A stretch of DNA of 21,620 nucleotides from Bacillota bacterium (GTDB lineage Bacteria > Bacillota > Clostridia > Christensenellales > SZUA-584), in the NCBI GenBank assembly GCA_023436525.1, contig JAEZIW010000234.1:1-21620 (forward strand), in the 5' to 3' direction. The notes under the pieces are model-generated. The model did not search any database and was not told the origin of the DNA. It saw only the letters and a list, made by a program, of their open reading frames with translations. Both the position numbers and the translations under genes were made by a program. Below are positions 15,009 to 21,620 of the stretch, piece by piece (position 1 is the stretch's first letter; every line of letters begins with the position of its first letter).

Positions 15009-15010
15009 AA

Positions 15011-15982
15011 TTGATTGCATCAGTGCAAATCGCAGGCGTATCAAAGGTGGTGCCTTCGCTTGTGGTGACAAATCACGATATGGAACGGCTCGTAGAAACG
15101 AACGATGAATGGATAGTTAAACGCACAGGGATACATACTCGCCGCATCACGGCAGGCGAAACAGTGGTAGACATGGCCGTGGAAGCGGCACAAAAAGCGC
15201 TTGATCACGCGGGAATGAAAAGTGAGGAAATCGGGCTCATAATTGGGAGCACAATCACCAGCGAGTATGTGACGCCCTCTATGGCCGATTACGTTAAAAA
15301 GAAACTTGATATCAACGCTGTCGCAATGGATTTAAGCGCGGGCTGTACCGGCTTTGTGTTTGGGCTGATTACGGCAGCCAGCCTGATGGACACATTGAAT
15401 ATTGACAATGCGCTGGTGATAGCAAGCGAAGCTCTCACAAAATATGCCGATTGGACCGACAGGCGCACCTGTGTGCTTTTCGGAGACGGTGCGGGTGCCG
15501 TTGTATTGAAGCGCAGTGAAAAGCAGTGTATTCATCACCCGCTGCTTTTCGGAACGGCAGACAACGAGGACGTGCTGTATGCACTCAGAGAAAAACGCAG
15601 CACCCCGTTTTACCCGGTAGAAAATATCGAGACGGAATACATTCACATGTCGGGTACCGACGTGTTCACCTATGCCGTGGCTGCCGTGGAAGATGTTCTA
15701 AGAAAACTTTTGCAGATGTGCGGTGACAAGCCTTATAATAAGGTGATACCACATCAAGCCAACGAGAAGATTATTGACTATGTGATTCGAAAAATGGATT
15801 TGCAATATGAACAGTATTTTATTAATATCGGCGAATATGCCAATACATCATCCGCCACAATTCCCATCGCCATATTTGATGCCTATGAAAAAGGCTGGCT
15901 GAAAAAGGGTGACAGAGTTGCCCTTGTCGGTTTTGGCGCGGGGCTAACCTGCGGCGGAGTTGTGATAGATTGGACAATATAA
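15011..15982 (+). CDS. fabH: Beta-ketoacyl-ACP synthase III
   Basis: This 323-residue condensing enzyme starts fatty-acid chains by joining a short acyl-CoA to malonyl-ACP. The thiolase-fold triad is complete: C112 (SAGCTGF), H248 (PHQANEKI) and N278 (YANTSSAT). The start is TTG, with GAGGA about nine bases upstream; no nearby ATG gives a full-length N-terminus. The primer preference (acetyl or branched) cannot be told from the sequence. It lies between the acc genes and acpP in the same transcript. Confidence 0.95.
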   Translation: MIASVQIAGVSKVVPSLVVTNHDMERLVETNDEWIVKRTGIHTRRITAGETVVDMAVEAAQKALDHAGMKSEEIGLIIGSTITSEYVTPSMADYVKKKLDINAVAMDLSAGCTGFVFGLITAASLMDTLNIDNALVIASEALTKYADWTDRRTCVLFGDGAGAVVLKRSEKQCIHHPLLFGTADNEDVLYALREKRSTPFYPVENIETEYIHMSGTDVFTYAVAAVEDVLRKLLQMCGDKPYNKVIPHQANEKIIDYVIRKMDLQYEQYFINIGEYANTSSATIPIAIFDAYEKGWLKKGDRVALVGFGAGLTCGGVVIDWTI

Positions 15983-16001
15983 TTAAACGGAGGAAAAGAA
16001 A

Positions 16002-16232
16002 ATGGAAGAACTCATTATCAAAAATTTGATGGAGCAGCTCGACTTAAAGAGAGAAGACATCACATCCGATTCCAGCTTTGTAGACGACTTTGAAATGGAT
16101 TCGCTGGACATGGTGGAAATGCTGATTGAACTCGAGAAGCAGACAGACATCAAGATTCCTAACGAAGATGTGAAAGACATCAAAACTGTGGGCGACCTGG
16201 TCACTTATTTGGAAGGTAAGAAAAATGCGTAA
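16002..16232 (+). CDS. acpP: Acyl carrier protein
   Basis: This small acidic 76-residue protein carries the growing acyl chain on phosphopantetheine. The attachment serine is S34 in the DSL motif. The residues before it read DDFEMDSLD instead of the common DLGADSLD, a mild divergence. The rest (VEMLIELEKQTDIKIP) is typical of helix II and loop II. GGAGG lies upstream of the ATG. Its last eight bases overlap fabK. Confidence 0.95.
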   Translation: MEELIIKNLMEQLDLKREDITSDSSFVDDFEMDSLDMVEMLIELEKQTDIKIPNEDVKDIKTVGDLVTYLEGKKNA

Positions 16233-17178
16233 CATCAGCGAACTGCTGAAGATCGACTATCCCGTGATACAGGGCGGAATGGCTTGGGTATCGAACGCAA
16301 GCCTCGCCGCCGCCGTCTCGATGGCGGGCGGCCTTGGCGTGATTGCCGCAGGCAACGCACCGGCAGACTGGGTTAAAGAACAGATTCATATTGTCCGCGA
16401 AAAAACGGACAAGCCGTTTGGTCTCAACGTGATGCTCTTAAGCCCGTATGTTAAGGAAATTGCGCAGCTGGTGGCAGACGAAAAGGTACCGGTGGTCATC
16501 ACAGGCGCGGGCAACCCGGCCGAATACATGAAAATGTGGAAGGAAGCCGGATGTATTGTTGCGCCGGTGGTGCCGAGCCGTTCGCTTGCCATTTTGATGG
16601 AGCGCACGGGGGCCGATTTTTTAATTGCCGAAGGCGGCGAAGCGGGCGGACATATCGGCGAACTGACCACGATGGTGTTGGTGCCGGATATTGTGCGTGC
16701 GGTGAACATCCCTGTGGTGGCGGCCGGCGGCATATTCGATGCGGAAACCGTCGCGGCAGCGTTTTGTCTCGGCGCGGTCGGTGTGCAGGTGGGCACACGC
16801 TTTATTCTTGCGCAGGAATGCACGGCGCACGACGAGTATAAACGGCGCGTGATTAAAGCTAAGGATATCGACAGCAAGGTGACGGGACGTATCACGGGGC
16901 ATCCGGTACGTCTTTTGAGGAGCCCGCTCGTCAGAGAGATGGCGCGCGTGGAGTACGAAGAAAACGCGGCACAAAAGCTGGAAGAGCTGGGGCAGGGATC
17001 GCTGCAAAAAGCGGTGCTGCACGGCGACGCGGAGGGCGGCTCGTTTATGGCCGGCCAGTGCGCGTGTATGCTGGATAAGATTCAGACGGCAAAGGAAATC
17101 ATTGAGGAGCTTTTCGATCAAGAGCGTTTGGAAAGCGTGTGTCAAAACGTATGCAGCCGGCTTAAGGTGAAGCCATGA
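16225..17178 (+). CDS. fabK: Enoyl-ACP reductase II (FMN-dependent)
   Basis: This 317-residue flavoprotein of the nitronate monooxygenase/FabK family reduces the enoyl-ACP double bond, the last step of each elongation round. The N-terminal PVIQGGMAWVS, the EGGEAGGHIG segment with the conserved histidine H143, and the FMN phosphate-binding glycines (VVAAGGIFD, GVQVGTRF) are all seen. No FabI gene is in the window, so this is probably the main enoyl reductase; FabK enzymes are insensitive to triclosan. It overlaps acpP by eight bases and fabD by four, which supports FabK over a metabolic nitronate monooxygenase. Confidence 0.93.
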   Translation: MRNISELLKIDYPVIQGGMAWVSNASLAAAVSMAGGLGVIAAGNAPADWVKEQIHIVREKTDKPFGLNVMLLSPYVKEIAQLVADEKVPVVITGAGNPAEYMKMWKEAGCIVAPVVPSRSLAILMERTGADFLIAEGGEAGGHIGELTTMVLVPDIVRAVNIPVVAAGGIFDAETVAAAFCLGAVGVQVGTRFILAQECTAHDEYKRRVIKAKDIDSKVTGRITGHPVRLLRSPLVREMARVEYEENAAQKLEELGQGSLQKAVLHGDAEGGSFMAGQCACMLDKIQTAKEIIEELFDQERLESVCQNVCSRLKVKP

Positions 17179-18095
17179 AGACGGCATTTTTATTTCCCGG
17201 CCAAGGTGCACAGACGGTTGGCATGGGAGCGGACTTATACAATTATTTTAACGTTTACAAGCAAACGTTTGACGCATGCAGTGACGGCGCAAAGCTTGAT
17301 CTCAAAGCCGCGTGCTTTGAAGGAGACGGCATGACCGGCAGCGAGATGATACAGCCCGCGATTTTCGCGCACAGCGTATCGCTGCTCGCCCTCGTTCGAG
17401 ATGCCGGTATCGACGCGGAGGTGTTCGCAGGACTCTCGCTCGGTGAATACAGCGCCCTTTGCGCGGCGGGCGTGTTCGTTGCGGCGCAAGGCGCTGCGCT
17501 GGTTCGCGAAAGAGGCCGCATTATGGATGGCGCGTTTGCGCCGGGGACGGGCGGCATGCTCTCGGTGATTGGGTTTACGGCTGACGAGGTGGAGAGGACA
17601 ATCGCGGACGTGAAGGACGCGTATGTGGCGAACCATCTCTCCGAAATGCAGACGGTGGTAGCGGGTTACACGGCGCAGCTTAACGCGCTGAAGGAGCGGT
17701 TCGACAGCATGGGTGCCAAAATGACGGCGCTGCTCTCTGTCGCAGGCCCGTCGCACGCGCCGCTATTGCTGACGGCCTCCGAAGCATTTGACAACACGCT
17801 TCAGAGCGAGACTTTCAGTGATATGAGCGGCATCGTGTATGCGAATGCACTCGGGGCTCCGTATCCGGGCGGCGGCGACATAAAAGGGCTGCTGGTGGAA
17901 CAGATGCGCAGCCGCGTGCAATGGCATGGCTGCATTGAGCACATGATAGCCGGCGGTGTGGAGCGGTTCATCGAAATCGGCCCCTCGAATGTGCTTTCTA
18001 AAATGCTCAAGCGCCGCGTATCGAAGGAAACAGAGGTTTTTTCGGTGCGTGATGCGGCGACACTTGAAAAACTGATCAGCGAGGTTAAAAGATGA
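17175..18095 (+). CDS. fabD: Malonyl-CoA:ACP transacylase
   Basis: This 306-residue enzyme loads malonate onto ACP. The FPGQGAQ motif (7-13) and nucleophile S88 in GLSLGEY are intact, and the catalytic histidine is H194. The surroundings of that histidine read AGPSHAPL in place of the common GAFHSPL, and the loop usually containing ANYNSPGQ reads ANHLSEMQ, so this is a somewhat divergent family member. Start and stop overlap the neighbours by four bases (ATGA). Confidence 0.93.
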   Translation: MKTAFLFPGQGAQTVGMGADLYNYFNVYKQTFDACSDGAKLDLKAACFEGDGMTGSEMIQPAIFAHSVSLLALVRDAGIDAEVFAGLSLGEYSALCAAGVFVAAQGAALVRERGRIMDGAFAPGTGGMLSVIGFTADEVERTIADVKDAYVANHLSEMQTVVAGYTAQLNALKERFDSMGAKMTALLSVAGPSHAPLLLTASEAFDNTLQSETFSDMSGIVYANALGAPYPGGGDIKGLLVEQMRSRVQWHGCIEHMIAGGVERFIEIGPSNVLSKMLKRRVSKETEVFSVRDAATLEKLISEVKR

Positions 18096-18826
18096 GCCAA
18101 GCAGCATTGGTAACCGGAGCGTCCGGTGGTATCGGGCAAGCCATCGCGCTGGAACTGGCGTCACAAGGGTTTGACATCGCGGTGCATTACAACGGCAACG
18201 CGCATAAAGCCGAAGAGGTTGCGCAGCAGATTAGTGAACTCGGCCAAAAAGCCATTACCGTAAAAGCAGATCTGACAACCGGTGATGGGTGCAAAAAGGC
18301 GGTCACGCAGTGTATCGAATCGCTGGGCGGTCTTTTTGCGCTGATCAACAATGCAGGCATTACCGACGACGGGCTGCTGATGCGCATGAGCGATGAGCAA
18401 TACCTGCGTGTGATGCGCGCCAACATTGATTCGTGCTTTTACTGCTCGCGTGAAGCCGGCAGCTATATGATTAAAAAGCGGCAGGGGCGCATTGTGAACA
18501 TCACATCGGTGGTGGGTATTATGGGTAACGCCGGTCAGGCGAACTACGCTGCGTCCAAAGCGGCGATGATCGGGCTCACAAAATCCTGCGCAAAGGAGAT
18601 GGGCGGACGCGGCATTTGCGTGAACGCGGTGGCACCCGGCTTCATAGAAACAGCCATGACACACGATCTGGGCGATGACCTGAAGGAAAGAATGAAACAG
18701 GCAACCGCTTTAAAACGTTTCGGTGCACCTTCGGATGTGGCCAATCTGGTGGCGTTCCTGTGCAGTGAACGCGCATCTTATATCACCGGACAGGTGCTTG
18801 TGGTGGATGGCGGCATGGTGATTTAA
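18092..18826 (+). CDS. fabG: 3-oxoacyl-ACP reductase
   Basis: This 244-residue short-chain dehydrogenase reduces beta-ketoacyl-ACP with NADPH. The cofactor motif TGASGGIG (8-15), NNAG (86-89), catalytic S139, Y152 and K156 (YAASK), and the PGFIET stretch are all present. Length is exactly that of FabG. Its place between fabD and fabF removes doubt about which dehydrogenase it is. Confidence 0.95.
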   Translation: MSQAALVTGASGGIGQAIALELASQGFDIAVHYNGNAHKAEEVAQQISELGQKAITVKADLTTGDGCKKAVTQCIESLGGLFALINNAGITDDGLLMRMSDEQYLRVMRANIDSCFYCSREAGSYMIKKRQGRIVNITSVVGIMGNAGQANYAASKAAMIGLTKSCAKEMGGRGICVNAVAPGFIETAMTHDLGDDLKERMKQATALKRFGAPSDVANLVAFLCSERASYITGQVLVVDGGMVI

Positions 18827-18849
18827 ACGTATAATCGTTTGGAGGTCAT

Positions 18850-20082
18850 ATGAGAAATAGAGTATGTATTACCGGACTGGGCGCGGTTTCGCCCATCGGT
18901 TTGGATGCGGCCTCATCTTTTCGGGCTGCTATTGATGGGGTATGCGGTATCAGCAAGGCGGAGCTGTTTGATGCGGAGCTGACGGGTATTCATGTGGCGG
19001 GGCAGGTGAAAGATTTTGACCCCGAAAAGTATATCAGCAAGCGTGAACAAAAGCGTATGGCGCGTTTCACGCTTTTTGCGGTGACGGCTGCCGCGCAGGC
19101 ATGGGAACAGAGCGGCCTGGGTGAGAGCGGCTTTGATGACGAGCGCGTGGGCGTGGTGCTGGGCAGCGGTATGGGCGGCCTTGATGTGATTTGCGATCAG
19201 CACGGTGAATTGATAGAAAACGGACCGCGCAGCGTATCGTCGCTGTTTATTCCCAAAGCCATTATCAACACGACGGCAGGCATTATCAGCATGCGTTTTG
19301 GGCTGCACGGCATTTGCCTTTCGGTGGTAACGGCCTGTGCCACGGGCACCGACGCGATTGGGCAGGCGATGTATGCGGTGCGTGAAGGGCGTATGGACGC
19401 TGTGCTGGTGGGCGGTGCTGAATCAACGATGGTGGAGCTGGCTGTGCAGGGGTTCCATCAGATGCAGGCTGTAACCGAGAGTGCAGACCCGCTGCGTGCC
19501 AGCATTCCGTTTGACAAGGACAGATCGGGCTTTGTGATGGGCGAGGGCGCGGCGTTTATGTTGATTGAGAGCGAAGCGCATGCCAAAAAGCGCGGCGCGA
19601 AGATACTCGGTGAGGTGGCCGGGTACGCACAGACATGCGATGCGTATCACATCACGGCACCGCAGCCTGAGGGCAAATACGCGTCCAGAGCGATGGAACT
19701 CGCGATACTCGATGCGGGACTCGAGAAGAACGAAATCGGTTATATCAACGCGCATGGAACCAGCACACCGCTCAACGATGTGGGCGAGAGCGCGGCGATT
19801 GAGCTGTGCTTCGGTGAGCACGCCAAAAAGCTGCTTATCAGCTCCACAAAATCGATGACGGGGCATATGCTGGGCGCAGCGGGTGCGTTTGAAGCGGTGA
19901 TTAGTATGATGGCGCTGGCTGAGGGCATTGCGCCGCCGACGATCGGCCTTCAAACCGAAGGCGAAGGGTGCAACCTTGACTATGTGAAGGGCAAGGCGCG
20001 CAAGATGGATACCAAGTATGCGATATCCAACTCGTTCGGGTTTGGCGGACACAATAGCTGTGTTGTGCTGGGCAAGTATTAA
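18850..20082 (+). CDS. fabF: Beta-ketoacyl-ACP synthase II
   Basis: This 410-residue condensing enzyme elongates acyl-ACP with malonyl-ACP. The active site is complete: C163 (TACATGT), H302 (NAHGTSTPLND), K334 (SSTKSMTGH) and H339. The N-terminal VCITGLGAVSPIG and the C-terminal NSFGFGGHN are typical. A TTGGAGG site lies six bases before the ATG in a 23-base gap after fabG. No separate fabB or fabI gene is present in the window. Confidence 0.95.
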   Translation: MRNRVCITGLGAVSPIGLDAASSFRAAIDGVCGISKAELFDAELTGIHVAGQVKDFDPEKYISKREQKRMARFTLFAVTAAAQAWEQSGLGESGFDDERVGVVLGSGMGGLDVICDQHGELIENGPRSVSSLFIPKAIINTTAGIISMRFGLHGICLSVVTACATGTDAIGQAMYAVREGRMDAVLVGGAESTMVELAVQGFHQMQAVTESADPLRASIPFDKDRSGFVMGEGAAFMLIESEAHAKKRGAKILGEVAGYAQTCDAYHITAPQPEGKYASRAMELAILDAGLEKNEIGYINAHGTSTPLNDVGESAAIELCFGEHAKKLLISSTKSMTGHMLGAAGAFEAVISMMALAEGIAPPTIGLQTEGEGCNLDYVKGKARKMDTKYAISNSFGFGGHNSCVVLGKY

Positions 20083-20098
20083 TTTTCGAGGAGACAAT

Positions 20099-20530
20099 AT
20101 GCTGAATATTGAACAGATTAAACAGATATTGCCCCACCGGGAGCCGTTTTTAATGGTGGACAGGGTGGATGAGCTGGAACCCGGCGTGAAGGCGACCGGC
20201 GTGAAGGCCGTCAGCGGAAACGAGTGGTTTTTCATGGGGCATTTTGCGGAAAAGAAAGTGATGCCCGGCGTGCTGATTGTGGAAGCGATTGCGCAGATGG
20301 GCGGCATCGCGCTGCTGTCGATGGAACAGATGAAGGGCAAGCTTGCGTTCCTTGGGCGCATTAAGAACGCGCGCTTTAAGGAAAAGGTGGTACCGGGCGA
20401 TTCGCTGGTGCTGGAAGCGTCCCTCGAAGACGTGAGAGAGAGCATCGGGACGGGCAGCGGCAAGGCCTACGTGAACGGTAAGCTCGCCGCGAGCTGTGAG
20501 CTCGTGTTTGCCATCGGCGACGCGGAATAA
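20099..20530 (+). CDS. fabZ: 3-hydroxyacyl-ACP dehydratase
   Basis: This 143-residue hot-dog-fold enzyme dehydrates beta-hydroxyacyl-ACP. The catalytic H48 (GHFAEKKVMPG) and E62 (VEAIAQMGG) are in place, and LPHREPFLMVDRV is typical of FabZ. The ATG at 20099 is preceded by GAGGAGA; the frame is open further upstream inside fabF, but no site supports a longer protein. It is the last gene of the operon, 16 bases after fabF, and a terminator follows. Confidence 0.95.
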   Translation: MLNIEQIKQILPHREPFLMVDRVDELEPGVKATGVKAVSGNEWFFMGHFAEKKVMPGVLIVEAIAQMGGIALLSMEQMKGKLAFLGRIKNARFKEKVVPGDSLVLEASLEDVRESIGTGSGKAYVNGKLAASCELVFAIGDAE

Positions 20531-20548
20531 GGATACAATTGATTTAAG

Positions 20549-20577
20549 CAGCCATCCGAAAGGACGGCTGTTTTTTT
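20549..20577 (+). terminator. Intrinsic terminator of the acc-fab operon
   Basis: CAGCCATCC and GGACGGCTG pair (one mismatch) around a GAAA tetraloop, followed by seven Ts. It lies 18 bases after the fabZ stop and marks the operon end. Confidence 0.92.
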
Positions 20578-20757
20578 ATTGAAAGTTACGTACTGCGATA
20601 TCAATATAATAAAATAATGCTAGAAAACATTAATTTAACATATATGTCATAATCGCATTTTGTGTTATGTTATGGTTGAAATTCAAATGCATTATTCATC
20701 TTAGGCTTATTCATGATTTTACAGTCAAAACATACTTCTTTTCGTTTTGGGGGGAAC

Positions 20758-21620
20758 ATGAAAAGCATAATCAGCCGCACCGCCTATAGCCTTTGGCATC
20801 ATAAGAAAAGAAACATACTGATCACAGTGTGGTTTTTTCTGTTGCTGTTTTTACTGATCTCAGTGACTATCATCAGCATCGCTTCCAATCAGCAGGTGGA
20901 TTATCTGAACGCCAATGTGGGCAACTGCGTGATTATGCAAAAAGTCAGTGAGGGCGTTGATGGGATGGAAGGCCCCTTTTACGCCAAAGAAGCCGATCAG
21001 CTGAGAAGCCTGCCTTTTGTTCGAGACTGTAACATGGTGGGGTTTGGCATAGGCAATTTGGTCGATGGGGTTCCGGTCGTTAAGGACGAGGAATTATATG
21101 CAAGAGTTCAGGAAGGGTCGAAAACAGATGGATATACAATCGACACTTGCTCGCTGTTTGGCTTAATCAATACCGAAACTTATACGCTCTTTACCAGTGC
21201 GGGATTCACCCTTGCAGAGGGAAAGCACATAACCGCTGATAACGCCGGGCAAAAAGTTGCGGTTATTTCCAGCGCGCTGGCCAAGAAAAACGGCCTGAAG
21301 CTTGGAGACAGCATCGGAGTCACCGGCTCAAACGTCGATAAGGAAATGTCCGGCGATCCTGGCACACTGACGTTGACCATCATCGGCCTGTTTGACTATC
21401 CTCAAACGTCAAGCTTGTATGAAAAGGACATATCTCCTGTATTCCCCTATGATCTGCCCGCAAATTATATCTTTATTCCGATCGATACGATATCGGCTTT
21501 CAGCTTTTTTTATTCACCGATGCGCATGTATGTTTACCTCCAGGGTTCAGAGCAGATAGAAGATTACATCGATAAGATCAAAGACGAAATGGGAGAAGGA
21601 ACCACAGGGACGATATTTGG
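20758..21620 (+). CDS. FtsX/MacB-like ABC transporter permease, 5' part
   Basis: The frame is open from ATG 20758 to the window edge (287 codons) without a stop, so the gene is cut off. GGGGGG lies three bases before the ATG. The N-terminus is cytoplasmic and basic (SLWHHKKRN), followed by one transmembrane segment (about 20-42) and a long outside domain of the MacB periplasmic-core type (for example LAEGKHITADNAGQKVAVIS, GLKLGDSIGV). The C-terminal FtsX membrane part is expected beyond the window, and an ATPase gene is likely next to it. Such transporters often export peptides or sense antimicrobial peptides in Bacillota; the substrate here is unknown. It is separate from the acc-fab operon, with a 180-base AT-rich gap after the terminator. 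Confidence 0.8.
   Translation, partial: MKSIISRTAYSLWHHKKRNILITVWFFLLLFLLISVTIISIASNQQVDYLNANVGNCVIMQKVSEGVDGMEGPFYAKEADQLRSLPFVRDCNMVGFGIGNLVDGVPVVKDEELYARVQEGSKTDGYTIDTCSLFGLINTETYTLFTSAGFTLAEGKHITADNAGQKVAVISSALAKKNGLKLGDSIGVTGSNVDKEMSGDPGTLTLTIIGLFDYPQTSSLYEKDISPVFPYDLPANYIFIPIDTISAFSFFYSPMRMYVYLQGSEQIEDYIDKIKDEMGEGTTGTIF

Noticed and set aside
20676..20686. TTGAAATTCAA palindrome before the ABC permease as a FabT-like site
   Set aside because: It is short, lies after the FAS II terminator and not at the acc-fab promoter, and such AT-rich palindromes are common by chance.

Overview
The window looks like a chromosomal segment of a Bacillota/Clostridia-type anaerobe. The evidence is strong AGGAG-type Shine-Dalgarno sites, a compact type II fatty-acid synthesis operon that uses the flavoprotein enoyl reductase FabK, a SpoIID-family protein carrying a clostridial-type dockerin, and AT-rich intergenic DNA with sigma-A-like promoters. 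I cannot name the species. No rRNA, tRNA, CRISPR array or insertion sequence is visible.

Layout. (1) 1-1360: a hairpin-rich leader, an UgpC/MsmX-type sugar ABC-transporter ATPase, and a terminator. (2) 1409-6105, plus strand: a promoter and a three-gene signalling unit made of a REC-HD-GYP cyclic-di-GMP phosphodiesterase, a free Hpt protein and a 1054-residue membrane hybrid histidine kinase (GAF, two PAS, HisKA, HATPase, two REC). Together they have every part of a phosphorelay. (3) 6106-10961, minus strand: a cell-surface cluster. In transcription order it holds a SpoIID-domain protein with a dockerin embedded in its domain, a 36-residue membrane peptide, and two paralogous secreted membrane- or wall-anchored proteins. 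(4) 10962-11506: a 545-base divergent regulatory region with promoters in both directions and several inverted repeats. (5) 11387-20577: a complete acetyl-CoA carboxylase plus FAS II operon in the order accB-accC-accD-accA-fabH-acpP-fabK-fabD-fabG-fabF-fabZ. It is tightly packed and bounded by a strong promoter with an overlapping palindrome and by an intrinsic terminator. (6) 20758-end: the 5' part of an FtsX/MacB-like ABC permease that runs off the window.

How the genes work together. The FAS II operon covers the route from acetyl-CoA through malonyl-CoA (AccABCD), malonyl-ACP (FabD, AcpP), initiation (FabH) and the elongation cycle (FabF, FabG, FabZ, FabK). The phosphorelay genes probably pass a sensed signal to cyclic-di-GMP turnover. 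The least ordinary part is the surface cluster. A peptidoglycan-lytic-type domain carries a dockerin, and beside it are anchored proteins whose N-terminal modules are weakly cohesin-like, so a surface complex is possible. That link is inferred and not shown by the sequence.
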